Positions 26,078-36,601 of a stretch of DNA of 64,000 nt are shown in pieces. Each line of letters begins with the position of its first letter. The first letter of the stretch is position 1. This DNA comes from FEN-1099 sp964511015 (lineage in GTDB: Bacteria; Lernaellota; Lernaellaia; Lernaellales; Lernaellaceae), in the NCBI GenBank assembly GCA_964511015.1, contig CAZEDX010000010.1, positions 21,902 through 85,901 of the forward strand, written 5' to 3'. The translations under genes were made by a program, and so were the position numbers. Under the pieces are notes generated by a model. It did not search any database and was not told the DNA's origin. It saw nothing but the letters and a program-made list of their open reading frames with translations.

Positions 26078-28753
26078 CTAGTCGAACTGCACGGTCCAGG
26101 TCACGTCCGGGTGCTGGTCGCCGTCGACCGCCGCGCCGGTGCGTTCGACATCGAACGACAGCGTCGCGATGTACTCGCCGTTGACCAGCGTCTGGTTGGT
26201 GATCTCATAGCCGTCCGGGGCCGTCACCTCGGCCGACTCGGCGTAGTAGTCGCCGGGCAGGTAGAAAGTGACGGTGTTGGTGAATGGGGCGAAGTCGGTG
26301 CCGATGGCGCCTTCCTGCGTGCCGGTCAGTTGCCACGATTCCCAATCCCATTCGATGGACCGCACCACGCCGACGCCGCCGAGCACGTGCCGGTTGGTGC
26401 CGAGGAATTGCGGATGGTCGAGTTTCGGCCGCAGCGCGATGACCCGCGGCGTGCGGGCCGGCACGTCAACGAACAGTTCGTCGGTCACCTCGCCGAGGAA
26501 TTCCTGCGTCCAGAACTCGAACGCCAGGAAACTGCCCTCGCCCAGAATGCCCGCCTCGGCGAAGTCGGCGCCGATTTCGCGGTTGGTGTCCGGAATGAAT
26601 TCGAACGGGTAGTCGGTGGTCAGGTCGCGGTTGATGCCCCAGTTCAGCAAGCCCAGTACGTAATACGGTTCGGTGAAGTCGTCGATCTTGAGCACCCACA
26701 CTTCGGGGAATTCGCGCTCGAACATGTCGAGCGGCCGGCCGGCGTGGCCATAGACGGGTAGCACGCTGCGGATAACTCCCACCGCCTCGGCGGACAGATC
26801 GACCAGCCGGTCGCCGAGTTTCACCAGGCCGCCCTGCAGCGCAACGGCGGTGGTGAACGTCGCCGATTCGTTGAGCGTCAACGGATCGTACTCGGGGTTG
26901 GAATGGGCGCGGAAGAAGATCAGATCCGGGTGGTTGATCCAGGTGCGCTCGTGCAGGTAGTAGCGACGCGCGCTGTCGCGGTACATCGGCTTCAGACCCT
27001 GGTTGTCGAAAATCGCGATCGGCGAATAGGGATTCGACGACTCGCCTTCCCACACCGGCATGGTGTCCAGCGTCAGGCGGATCGAATCGACCAGGCCGTA
27101 GTTGAAGCCGACCACGGCGACGTTGATGAAGAAGATGTCGGGGCCGAGGGCTTCTTGAATGGTCTGGATGCCGCGCCGGTAGAACTCGCCGCGGGTTAAC
27201 GATTCGTCTTGCCAATCCTGACTGATCAAGCCGCGATAGGCGAAGTCGAGCTTGAGCCACTGTACGCCCCACGACTTGAGGGTTTCCATCAGATCGGTCA
27301 GGTGGGCGAGCGCGTCCGGATTCGAGTCATCGAGATACCGGGTGGTGTCGCCGGTCAACTCGTACAGCAGCGGATACGCCCACCAATCCGGATGATCCAG
27401 CACCACCTGGGCGTCGCCGTCGGCCCACATCGCCGCTATCCAGACCCCGCTGAGGAAACCCAGATTGTTGGCGCGCGAGATCAGCCACTCGATACCGTTC
27501 TGGTCGCCGTGGTCCGGAAACTTGGTCGCATTGACTTCCCAATCGCCGGTCTTCACCTGCCAGCCGTCGTCGATCTGGAAGTAGTTCATGCCCCAGCGGC
27601 GCAACTCGCGGTCGGCGAAGTCCATGTTGTCGACGATGATCTGCTCGTCGATGCCGGTGCCGTAGCCGCCCGAACCGCCGCCGCCCGACCACGAGTTCCA
27701 ACCCGCCGGGACGCCGATCTCCGGGTGGCGTTCGGTCCAGGTCTGAATGTTCAGCCAGGTCTTGAGGCGATCGGCATAGGTTTCGAGCACCTCGAACGGC
27801 TTGGACTGGCCGAAATCGAGAATCATCGGCTCGGTCTTCAGGTGGCCGCCGACGGTCAGCGACTTGGCGGGGTCGTACTGACAATCGGCCTGCAAGGCCT
27901 GGCCGGCGTTCGGGTCGCGGTCCGGCCCGTTGTAGATCACCGGCTGCGAAACGTCGTAGGCAAGAAAGCCCAACAGCAAGCTGCGACGGTTGGTCTGGTT
28001 GTAGATCAGCGTGCTCCAGTTCGAAATCGACGGCAGCGTGCCGGGACTGATCGGCACGCAGAAGTCGCCGTAGTTGAGCGTGCCGTCGGTCAGCGTGCGC
28101 AGATCGCGATTCCTGCCGAAGATCAACGCGCCGTCCGGCGGCGTAGCCGAGAGCGGGTAGATCGCGCCAATGAGCATTTTTTCCTTGGTGTCATTGACGA
28201 CGTTCACGTCGGCCAGCATCAGACTTTCGCCCTCCAACAGAGCGAAGGTCTGTTCGATCGTTGGGGCGTCAACCACACCACCGCGTCGCACCTTGATCGA
28301 TTTGCCGCTGCCCAGCGCGTTGCTGACGTCCTGGCTGCTCCAATCAAGATAGGGCAGCTCGCTGCCGTGCCAGACTTTCTCGGGCAACAACGAGTGCGAC
28401 AAGATCAGCGCCTCGGCGTGGCGCACGATGCGTGTCCCCCCCTTGTCGAGGATATTGTACCGGCCTTCGTTGAGCAGATAGCGCACCGCCAGGGCGTTGT
28501 TGCGAATCACCAGCGTGTCGCCGTCGAGAAACACTTCCACCTCGTCGGAGGTGTCATCGTCGACATTTGTGTCGTCATCCGCAGAGGTATCGTCATCGGC
28601 CGTGTCGTCATCACTTGTGTCGTCATCGTCGTTGTCGTCATCGGCGTCATCGTCACCTTGGTCGTCATCATCGTCGGCGCCGTTGTCGCAACCCCAGCCG
28701 GCCGCAATGAGGGCGGCAATCAACAGCAACACCCACCTGATTCGCTTGCGCAT
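26078..28753 (-). CDS. Lipoprotein alpha-galactosidase-like glycosidase (GH clan D, GH36/27-like)
   Basis: An 891-residue surface lipoprotein: lipobox GWGC with Cys22, then about 45 residues of Asp/Thr spacer, a beta-sandwich N-terminal domain, a TIM barrel and a C-terminal strand domain. The barrel has PAGWNSW, FQIDDGWQ and the nucleophile motif WLKLDF (Asp503), which are characteristic of clan D alpha-galactosidases and related enzymes. The start at 28753 has a GGAGGTGG site. In this protein the Asp/Thr spacer sits right after the lipid anchor, lifting the enzyme off the outer membrane. Substrate is uncertain; galactosides or related glycans are likely. Confidence 0.88.
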   Translation of the reverse strand: MRKRIRWVLLLIAALIAAGWGCDNGADDDDDQGDDDADDDNDDDDTSDDDTADDDTSADDDTNVDDDTSDEVEVFLDGDTLVIRNNALAVRYLLNEGRYNILDKGGTRIVRHAEALILSHSLLPEKVWHGSELPYLDWSSQDVSNALGSGKSIKVRRGGVVDAPTIEQTFALLEGESLMLADVNVVNDTKEKMLIGAIYPLSATPPDGALIFGRNRDLRTLTDGTLNYGDFCVPISPGTLPSISNWSTLIYNQTNRRSLLLGFLAYDVSQPVIYNGPDRDPNAGQALQADCQYDPAKSLTVGGHLKTEPMILDFGQSKPFEVLETYADRLKTWLNIQTWTERHPEIGVPAGWNSWSGGGGSGGYGTGIDEQIIVDNMDFADRELRRWGMNYFQIDDGWQVKTGDWEVNATKFPDHGDQNGIEWLISRANNLGFLSGVWIAAMWADGDAQVVLDHPDWWAYPLLYELTGDTTRYLDDSNPDALAHLTDLMETLKSWGVQWLKLDFAYRGLISQDWQDESLTRGEFYRRGIQTIQEALGPDIFFINVAVVGFNYGLVDSIRLTLDTMPVWEGESSNPYSPIAIFDNQGLKPMYRDSARRYYLHERTWINHPDLIFFRAHSNPEYDPLTLNESATFTTAVALQGGLVKLGDRLVDLSAEAVGVIRSVLPVYGHAGRPLDMFEREFPEVWVLKIDDFTEPYYVLGLLNWGINRDLTTDYPFEFIPDTNREIGADFAEAGILGEGSFLAFEFWTQEFLGEVTDELFVDVPARTPRVIALRPKLDHPQFLGTNRHVLGGVGVVRSIEWDWESWQLTGTQEGAIGTDFAPFTNTVTFYLPGDYYAESAEVTAPDGYEITNQTLVNGEYIATLSFDVERTGAAVDGDQHPDVTWTVQFD

Positions 28754-28825
28754 GATCCACCTCCGCCCAGGGAGAGAATCCACTGGTAGCACAACCAATC
28801 GGCAGGGTAAAGGAAGACGACCGCA

Positions 28826-29500
28826 CTAGGCGCCGACCCGAACGCCGCGGCCGATCACCAGCGGCAGGCACGGCGCGGGTTGCACGGCCGCCTCGGCGAA
28901 GCCGGCTTGCGGCAGGAGCGCGCGCATTTCGTCGGCGCCGATCCCCTGGTGGGCGACAAAACGGCGGAAGTACTGGGCGAAGAAGAAATGGGTGCCGGGA
29001 AAGATGTACCGCCAATGTCTCACGAACTCGCGCACCGCGGCGTGCGTGCAACTGGACGAGATCTCGATCACACACAATTGACCGCCGGGCCGGCAAACGC
29101 GCACCATCTCGCGCAGGCCGCGCAACGGATCGGGCCAGTGTTTGATGGACGCCACCGACAGCACCAGATCGAAGCGTTCGTCGGGGAGCGGCAGATTCAT
29201 GGCGTCACCGACCAGATAGCTGAGATTGGCGACGCCGGCGCCGCTCTTCTCGGCGCGGCCGATCTGACTGGGCGAAAGGTCGACGCCGAGGACTTGCGCC
29301 TCGGGGTTGCGCTGGGCGACGCGCAGAGTGCCCTGGCCCGAACCGCAGCCGAGGTCGAGCACCCGGGTCCCCGGGGGCAGATTGCTGAACTGCGCCGCTA
29401 CAATTTCGTCGTATACGCCGCAGATACCGCGCGCCACAAACGTGTCATAGAGCCAAGACACACGGGGATTCCAAGCGCCCTTCATGCGAAACAAGTTCAT
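28826..29500 (-). CDS. Class I SAM-dependent methyltransferase
   Basis: A 224-residue methyltransferase with the SAM-binding motif VLDLGCGSGQGT, the acidic motif VLGVDLS and a later DLVLSVASIKHW. The methyltransferase_11-type fold is complete. The C-terminal part is aromatic-rich and may bind a hydrophobic substrate such as a quinone or lipid precursor. No operon partner is obvious: 137 nt separate it from lepA upstream and 72 nt from the glycosidase start downstream on the same strand. Confidence 0.88.
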   Translation of the reverse strand: MNLFRMKGAWNPRVSWLYDTFVARGICGVYDEIVAAQFSNLPPGTRVLDLGCGSGQGTLRVAQRNPEAQVLGVDLSPSQIGRAEKSGAGVANLSYLVGDAMNLPLPDERFDLVLSVASIKHWPDPLRGLREMVRVCRPGGQLCVIEISSSCTHAAVREFVRHWRYIFPGTHFFFAQYFRRFVAHQGIGADEMRALLPQAGFAEAAVQPAPCLPLVIGRGVRVGA

Positions 29501-29637
29501 CGTTTACTCCGCGGGCCGGGCAAGCCCCGCATATTTTTTGTGTTCCGTTAAGGTGGCACGAATCATATAAAAAAGTAAAAGGCACGATTGGAGGCCGGGC
29601 CGCGCGCCGGCCGGGTCCCGATTCCTGCGATCGCCCC

Positions 29638-31434
<1,797 letters not shown>

Positions 31435-31480
31435 CTGCCGCTGCTCCCGCTTTCGGCGTTTCGCCGGTTCCGGATACGAC

Positions 31481-31503
31481 GGCCCTGGCCACGGGCCAGG
31501 GCC
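31481..31503. terminator. Strong hairpin between SRPBCC gene and lepA
   Basis: A perfect 10-bp stem GGCCCTGGCC / GGCCAGGGCC with a 3-nt loop, 27 nt after the stop of the SRPBCC gene. There is no T tract on the minus strand, so it may be an attenuator, a mRNA stabiliser or a weak terminator. Confidence 0.4.
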
Positions 31504-31530
31504 GCTGGTTTTCTGCTCTTGCGCCGCGCG

Positions 31531-32178
31531 CTAGCGGCCCGGACGCTTCCAGGTGCCGCCTGACTCCATGCGCTTGCGCGTGCTGATCATGACATCGGGC
31601 AAATCGTCGCGGCTCATCGACTGCACAATCTTGCCCACCACGTTGCTGAGAATGCCGAGGTCGAGTTCGACTTCGACGCGGTATTCGGCCACGATCAGGC
31701 CCGGTCCGATCTCTTCCAACAGCCAGTAGCCGTCATTGCGTTTGAAGTACTTGTGCGGGCGCGTCATGTCGGTCGTCCAGGTCAGCTTGGTCTGGTCGGC
31801 CGACAGAAGGTTGATCGTCGTGTAGTTGAGCGTGGTCAACGACGCGTCCATCTGGAAGTCGACGACGGCCTTGTTCGGCGTCCGCGAGATCACCGTCACC
31901 TTCTTCAGGCGCGGATAAATGTCGAGGTAGTGCTCGTAGTCAAAAATCACCTTCCAAAACTGATCCTTGGTGCCGTGGTAAAGGCAGAAACCCGAGCCGT
32001 AGCCCTTGTTCGTCTGCGGGTCGATCACATTCTTGAGCACGACCTCGCCGTTCTTTACCTTGGCCAATTCCGCCGCCGACAACTTGCTGGTGACCGGACC
32101 GGCGCTTGTCGCCCAGGTCGCCCAACCAACAACCCCAACAAACATCAATACAACGATCCAAATCCAGTGTTTGCGCAT
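31531..32178 (-). CDS. Exported SRPBCC (START-like) domain protein
   Basis: A 215-residue protein with an N-terminal signal anchor (residues 5-25) and a polyketide cyclase/START-like fold: FWKVIFDYEHYLDIYPRLKKV is the typical first helix and strand of SRPBCC lipid- or quinone-binding proteins. It is probably periplasmic and carries or binds a hydrophobic ligand; no enzyme activity can be claimed. The ATG has a strong AAGGAGG site. The 5' side borders the palindrome-rich noncoding region. Confidence 0.82.
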   Translation of the reverse strand: MRKHWIWIVVLMFVGVVGWATWATSAGPVTSKLSAAELAKVKNGEVVLKNVIDPQTNKGYGSGFCLYHGTKDQFWKVIFDYEHYLDIYPRLKKVTVISRTPNKAVVDFQMDASLTTLNYTTINLLSADQTKLTWTTDMTRPHKYFKRNDGYWLLEEIGPGLIVAEYRVEVELDLGILSNVVGKIVQSMSRDDLPDVMISTRKRMESGGTWKRPGR

Positions 32179-32361
32179 CTCAAGGCCTCCTTACGCCTGC
32201 TGCCGGACAAGAAGGTAGCGGGAGGGGGACGAGAGGTCAAGCGGGGGCGGTGGGGTGGAATTGAGGCTGGAACTACACGTCCTTGGCTTTTTGGCGGTTC
32301 GATTTCGAGACCAACCCAAGGCTTCACTGCGGGCGAGAAGCTGCCACCCGTTCCGCAGGCG

Positions 32362-32945
32362 GGGCGGCTTGGCCGCCCTCCGAAAGCCGTCTCCCCGCTC
32401 CCCGAGGCTCGTGAGAGAGGGGTCAGGGGTGAGGGGCTCTGTACACTCGATGTGCCTGCCGCCTCCGCGGTAGGGGCATGACGCGTCATGCCCTTTGCTC
32501 TTTTCGGAGGGCACGGCACGCCGTGCCCCTTCATAGCATCCTTAACGCGGCACGGCCGCCCTCGGCTGTGTCTTCTTCCGGATCAATGCTCGGCTTCCGC
32601 TAGCCCGTGAAACGGGTGGCGGATCTTAGCCCAGCGTTTTCAACGCTGGGAATGGGTACCCGGTGTGATCTACCGGGGGCTGCGGCCGTGCCACGCCGAA
32701 GCCTTGGCGCAGGCGGTTCACGAACCGCCCCTACCGTCTATGGCAACGGCTTCGCGCCATCGAATCACTGTAGGGGCGCACAGCGGTGCCCCCTTGCCGC
32801 CCTTACCCCAAATCCCAAACCCTAACCCCGAGGCCCTTTCATCGATCCTTCGTCGACACCTGCTCTGAGCGAAGTCGAAGGACTCAGAATAACACTTCTA
32901 CACCCACTGCCAGGCCTTGTTTCCTCCTCCGCGATACGGAGGAGG
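32362..32945. repeat. Run of unrelated perfect palindromes (REP/MITE-like array)
   Basis: Within 600 nt of noncoding DNA there are at least six different inverted repeats: 32362-32378 (GGGCGGC stem), 32474-32493 (perfect 20-nt palindrome GGGCATGACGCGTCATGCCC), 32509-32528 (GGGCACGGC stem), 32630-32650 (CCCAGCGTT stem, TTC loop), 32712-32729 (GGCGGTTC stem) and 32923-32945 (CCTCCTCCG stem, CGATA loop). Short hairpins at 32604-32616 and an imperfect one at 32773-32792 add to the series. Several are flanked by CCCTAC or TAGGGG. I see no real gene here; overlapping short frames on both strands lack family features or good ribosome sites. Confidence 0.75.
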
Positions 32946-32967
32946 TTGGCGGAGGCCCTACCCCACT

Positions 32968-33290
32968 GTGAAATTCTCCACGCTGTGAATCTTGTCACAA
33001 CATCTCGAACGGCTGTTCCAGTTCCTTCGAGACGACATTTTATAACTGCATTCGTGATTCGTGTTCCCTACGGCCGCAAGCCTCCGCACACGCAAATGTT
33101 AAAAACCACGGGCGAAAAATGGTCATTTATCGGGAAATAGGCCCTAACAAAATCAATCACTTGTGTGCCAGATTTTGCACGGTTGCCTGGCCATTGGCCA
33201 CCGGATGATCTTAGCAATATCAACTACTTAGGAGCGCATGTTTTTCTGAAAACCGGCTTTGGCGTTGTCTTCCACATCGTGTTTGCAACG
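32968..33290 (+). repeat. Dispersed ~320-nt repeat, copy A
   Basis: This stretch aligns by eye, in the same orientation, with 62325-62650: shared blocks include GAAATTC, TGTGAA, TCACA, CAT-TCGAAC-GC-TTCCA, CAGCCGCAAG/CGGCCGCAAG, ATCGGGAAAT/ACGGGAAATC, ATCAA-CACTTGTG-GCC and TTTGCACGG. It is richer in A/T than its surroundings and has an in-frame stop in copy A where copy B stays open, so coding is doubtful. Both copies follow a palindrome and a CCCTACC sequence. Confidence 0.7.
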
Positions 33291-33305
33291 TCCGGCGGGC
33301 CTGTG

Positions 33306-33789
33306 TTACCCGAATTGACGACGATTTCGCCAACGCGAAGGCCCGCCTTCATTGGTTCGGCGCGAACGTGTTTTCACCGATTGCCGGTCGAAGCACACAG
33401 AAGAGACCTTTACGGGGTACTTGAAATAATGTTCGGTCCGTCCCCATGGGTGGAGCAGGTTCTGGATGACCAGTTGACCGTCGCCGACGAACTGGTCCCA
33501 CGCGCTCTGGTAGTCGAGGGTGATGAAGAGCGCGGGCGCGATCACACCGAAGGGGAACACGGTGATGACGCTGCCGCAGCCGTAGTCGATCATCTGGGTT
33601 ATAGCAGCCGGAGAAGCCGTCGTGGCCGATCGGCGTGCCGAAGAACGCCACGTACTCTATGGTCGAGGCGTAGACGATTGCGATCGAGCGGACGGCCGTG
33701 TCCGCGCCGTTGAAAGTCCCGCGCGGCTCTTCCTTGATCTTGCCCGAGTGCCGCCACATCAGCGCCTGGTGCATCATGTCCCACGCCTG
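33306..33789 (-). pseudogene. ERG2/sigma-receptor-like protein remnant (internal deletion and frameshift)
   Basis: Two adjacent frames together resemble the ERG2/sigma-1-receptor family (sterol C8-isomerase-like). The first holds KIKEEPRGTFNGADTA and STIEYVAFFGTPIGHDGFSG, matching the family's FNNAGG and EY--FGT-IG--GHSGRY segments. Near 33597 the reading frame shifts and continues as MIDYGCGSVITVFPFGVIAP and TLDYQSAWDQFV, matching the family's EYGRG-IP and T-DF segment. About 60 residues between these blocks are missing. The reading begins inside a frame shared with an FGE-like fragment, so it is dead as a gene in this assembly. Bacterial members of this family are uncommon. Confidence 0.7.
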
Positions 33790-34035
33790 CTCGAGCGGGC
33801 AGTCGGCAAGGTGGTTTGGATTGACGCCTGTCAGCGCGATCGCCGAGATCACCACATTGTGGGACGGGTTTTTGTTGTCGAAGCAGCCCGCGTCGCCCGG
33901 CGAGCAACCCATGGCGAAATGGCCGCCGGGGATCTCCCCCCAGGCAAGCCCGTTGTCCGAGGACGTATCGTCATCGTCTTCGGAGACAATGGTGCATGCC
34001 GTCGGCAGCAACAACGGCACCAGCAGCATCGACAA
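33790..34035 (-). pseudogene. Formylglycine-generating-enzyme-like (SUMF1) lipoprotein, N-terminal remnant
   Basis: The first ~82 codons encode a lipoprotein-like N-terminus (PTAC, then DDDD spacer) followed by GEIPGGHFAMGCSPGDAGC and NPSHNVVISA, which match the start of FGE-sulfatase/SUMF1 domains, and TGVNPNHLADCPLEQ, a later FGE segment with material missing before it. The frame then runs directly into the ERG2-like remnant. So an FGE-domain lipoprotein has been cut and fused to another gene by deletion. Confidence 0.65.
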
Positions 34036-34178
34036 TATGGCGATCGAATGTTTTTGGCCTTTTCACCATTTTTGTTGCCTTTCGCCAACAGGTTGGGCAT
34101 TCGCAGAGGGGCCCGGGGGTGTCAATCAGGCGCGGAACTGGACCTTCCAAAGCTTGTTCTGAGGACTCGAAAAAGGCC

Positions 34179-34207
34179 TTGACAAGGATGCGCCTTTTGG
34201 CGATATT
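34179..34207 (+). promoter_or_regulatory. Sigma-70-type promoter for the tRNA pair
   Basis: A perfect -35 TTGACA (34179-34184), a 17-nt spacer and a -10-like GATATT (34202-34207), about 26 nt ahead of tRNA-Gly. One of the better promoter matches in the window. Confidence 0.7.
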
Positions 34208-34233
34208 TCTACGCCCTGATCTCTGACAGGTAT

Positions 34234-34305
34234 GCGGGAATAGCTCAGTGGTAGAGCATCGCCTTGCCAAGGCGAGGGTCGCGGGTTCAAGTCCCGTTTC
34301 CCGCT
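34234..34305 (+). tRNA. tRNA-Gly (GCC)
   Basis: Complete cloverleaf: 7-bp acceptor stem (GCGGGAA / TTCCCGC), D arm AGCTCAGTGGTAGAGC, anticodon loop TTGCCAA with GCC, T arm with GGTTCAAGTCC. Discriminator base is T, as expected for Gly. CCA is not encoded. Confidence 0.97.
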
Positions 34306-34311
34306 TTCTAC

Positions 34312-34383
<72 letters not shown>

Positions 34384-34467
34384 TTGTCTTCGCCTAACCA
34401 TCTTGCCGACCGGCTTTCCCCCAAATCGATTCACGCGTTGACGGTATCGTCTGGTTTGGCCGGCGCT

Positions 34468-35316
34468 TCAGTACTTAGGCAACTGCGTGCTCACCACCGC
34501 CTCCCAAAGGCGGTCGGTCACCATGCGCCGCAACAAGAGCTGCAGTGTCGCCGACAGCGTGACCGCATAGCGGGTTCGCGGCCGCCGGCTGTTGAGCGCC
34601 TTTTCCACCACCACCGCCACCGTGTCGGGTTCGCCTCCGAGCGCGTTGAACAGGCGGTTGGCGTACATATTCTTGGTCGCTTGCGCGATCGCGGCGTTGA
34701 AGGCGGCGTATGGCCCGGTGTCCGGTTCCATGTTCGTGGTCACGGTTTCGGCGAAATGCGTTTGAATCAAGCCGGGCTCGATCAGAATCACATCCACACC
34801 GAAGGGGCGCAACTCAAACCGCATCGCGTCAGACAGCGCCTCAAGGGCAGACTTCGACGCATGATAGGCCCCTGCGCCGGGGTACACCATCTTCGCAGCG
34901 ATGGAACTGATGTTGACGATCTTGCCCCAGCCCTGCCGGCGCATGCCCGGCAGCACCAGCTGCGTGAGGCGGATCGCGCCGAAGACGTTGGTTTCAAACT
35001 GTTGCCGCAATCGTTCCAGGGTGAGCGTCTCGACGGCACCGATTTGGCCGTAGCCCGCGTTGTTGACCAACACGTCCACCACGCCGCATTCCGCTTCGAT
35101 GCGTCTCACCGCCTCTTGCCGCGACGACTCGTCGACTACATCGAGGGGAAGAGTGCGGCAACCGGCGGCGGCCAGTTCGCCCAGCGTTTCCGACCGGCGT
35201 GCGGTGGCGTACACCGTCCAGCCAGCGCGATTCAACCGTGCGGCCGTCGCACGGCCGATGCCGGTGGAACAACCGGTGATCAGCACCGAGCGTTTTTTCT
35301 GTTGTTGGTCCGCCAT
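34468..35316 (-). CDS. Short-chain dehydrogenase/reductase
   Basis: A 282-residue classical SDR. Cofactor motif TGCSTGIG, the NNAGYG structural motif, and the catalytic Ser, Tyr and Lys in NISSIAA and YHASK are present. The length and the C-terminal hydrophobic extension resemble SDRs acting on retinol-, steroid- or fatty-type substrates, but no specific substrate can be named. An AGAGGA site precedes the ATG. It is the only intact protein-coding gene in the 32.2-36.9 kb decay zone. Confidence 0.9.
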   Translation of the reverse strand: MADQQQKKRSVLITGCSTGIGRATAARLNRAGWTVYATARRSETLGELAAAGCRTLPLDVVDESSRQEAVRRIEAECGVVDVLVNNAGYGQIGAVETLTLERLRQQFETNVFGAIRLTQLVLPGMRRQGWGKIVNISSIAAKMVYPGAGAYHASKSALEALSDAMRFELRPFGVDVILIEPGLIQTHFAETVTTNMEPDTGPYAAFNAAIAQATKNMYANRLFNALGGEPDTVAVVVEKALNSRRPRTRYAVTLSATLQLLLRRMVTDRLWEAVVSTQLPKY

Positions 35317-35459
35317 GAAGTTGGTCCTCTGCTACAGGCAAACGGTTCAGATCGACAACGTCATAGAATACGTCATCCCGTTTCCGCGGCAACTGCGCGG
35401 CAAACCTGGGGGTGAGATGTCGGGTGGGCGGGCCCGCTTTCAGCCCATCGAGAACCCAC

Positions 35460-35952
35460 GGCGCACGCACGGTCATAGTAGGCTTGTTCGCCCAGGAGCT
35501 TGTCCATCGCGTCTCAGTACTTGGAGAAGCCGTGCTGGAACAGTTCGAAATGGCGGATCAATACGATCGCCCAGGGCGGCATCCGCGTTTCCGTTTTGAT
35601 CTCCAGCACGACGGGCGATTCGTCCGATTCGTTGGCGGTGGTGAACGCGTTGTCCTATTGTGGCATGCAACCGTCGCCCACCAGTTTGTACTTACCGCAC
35701 GCTGAGCCGACGTTCGCCGTAGTAACGCATGTGTGGCTTGAAGCGCGTAAACCTTTTTTGCCGGGTGTCATAGCAGAAACGCAGGTCTGGCGTGTCGAAA
35801 TGCAAGTTGTTCACCATGTAGCGGCCATCTGCGCCAGCGTGCTTGTCGAGTGAACACATAGGTTGAATGAAGTCGCGGACGCGCCGGGCCAGCGCCTCGG
35901 GAACGACATATTTCGATTCGTAGCGACTGACAATCAGGTCATCATGCGTCAT
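35460..35952 (-). pseudogene. VTC-domain protein (polyphosphate polymerase-like), degraded
   Basis: The first frame (35952 to 35692) begins with a GAGAGGAAA site and ATG and encodes the start of a VTC domain: SRYESKYVVPEA, then MVNNLHFDTPDLRFCYD and RFTRFKPHMRYYGE. It breaks at LSVR-stop. Another frame continues the same domain (ESPVVLEIKTETRMPPWA, then FELFQHGFSKY) but carries TAG at 35657-35655 and TGA at 35516-35514. VTC domains in bacteria polymerise polyphosphate or accompany CotH-type kinases. A missing central part plus two stops show decay. It follows a TolC-like remnant on the same strand with 15 nt spacing, so the two were once an operon. Confidence 0.78.
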
Positions 35953-35967
35953 CGCTTCCGTTTCCTC

Positions 35968-36598
35968 TCAGTTGCCGAGGTCATCCCAACGCTCGACGCC
36001 GACCGCCAGATCGGCGGCGCGGCGGTTTCCACGTTTCCAATAGAAGAGCGGCAGTTGGATGCCGAAACGCAGCTCATCCCGGACCGGGTCCTCGCTTTCA
36101 AAGTGGTGGTCCGCTTCGACAAAGGCAAGCCAGGGCCACAACTGCCCGTCGGCGGCGCCATGTTGCCGGCGCGCCAATTCCGCGCGCTTGTCCATGGGCG
36201 TTGCGCTGTTGAGCCTTCGCGGCTTCGGTACGAGCGGCGGTGACGCGTTTGCGGGCTTTGATCTGGTCCAACAACGAACGCTGTCCCAGCGCCACCGGGC
36301 GTTCGACGACGGCCAGGCGTTGGGCTTTCTTTTCGTTTTGCCGGGTGGCCACCTCCACGCATTCGCGCAACCTGCGCCGCTCGGCGTGAAGCATCCGCAC
36401 TTCCGTCACCAGTTTTCGCCGGCGAGTCCGGAACTTCACCTTCCGTTCCCACATGGCCACGAGTTCTTTCTGCTCGCGCAGACCGAGTTCTCCGAGCGCC
36501 GGCGGCAGCCAGCGCAGGCCGGCCTGCAGTCGGCGATTATCGTTTTTCGAGAAGTACGTTGAGGACATATTCTGCACCCGCAGTTCCGGGTTGTTGAC
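35968..36598 (-). pseudogene. TolC-like outer membrane efflux protein, truncated and frameshifted
   Basis: The frame running from about 36598 starts with NNPELRVQN, the usual first helix of OEP/TolC domains, skips to LRWLPPALGELG, then continues as a long Arg/Glu-rich helix (QRLAVVERPVALGQRSLLDQ) typical of these proteins. Around 36196 a single extra base shifts the frame; the other frame continues GQLWPWLAFVEADHHFE and FGIQLPLFYWKRGNRRA, the strand and second helix of an OEP repeat. Signal peptide and most of the first half are gone. It ends 15 nt before the VTC remnant. Confidence 0.72.
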
Positions 36599-36601
36599 GT
36601 T

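Noticed and set aside
33165..33713. A 182-codon plus-strand frame as a real gene
   Set aside because: It covers repeat copy A and the antisense of the ERG2-like remnant and has no ribosome site or family features.
35514..35516. TGA at the Cys position of the VTC motif FSKYC as a second selenocysteine codon
   Set aside because: The same frame also has a TAG 47 codons earlier and a missing central region, so decay explains it better.
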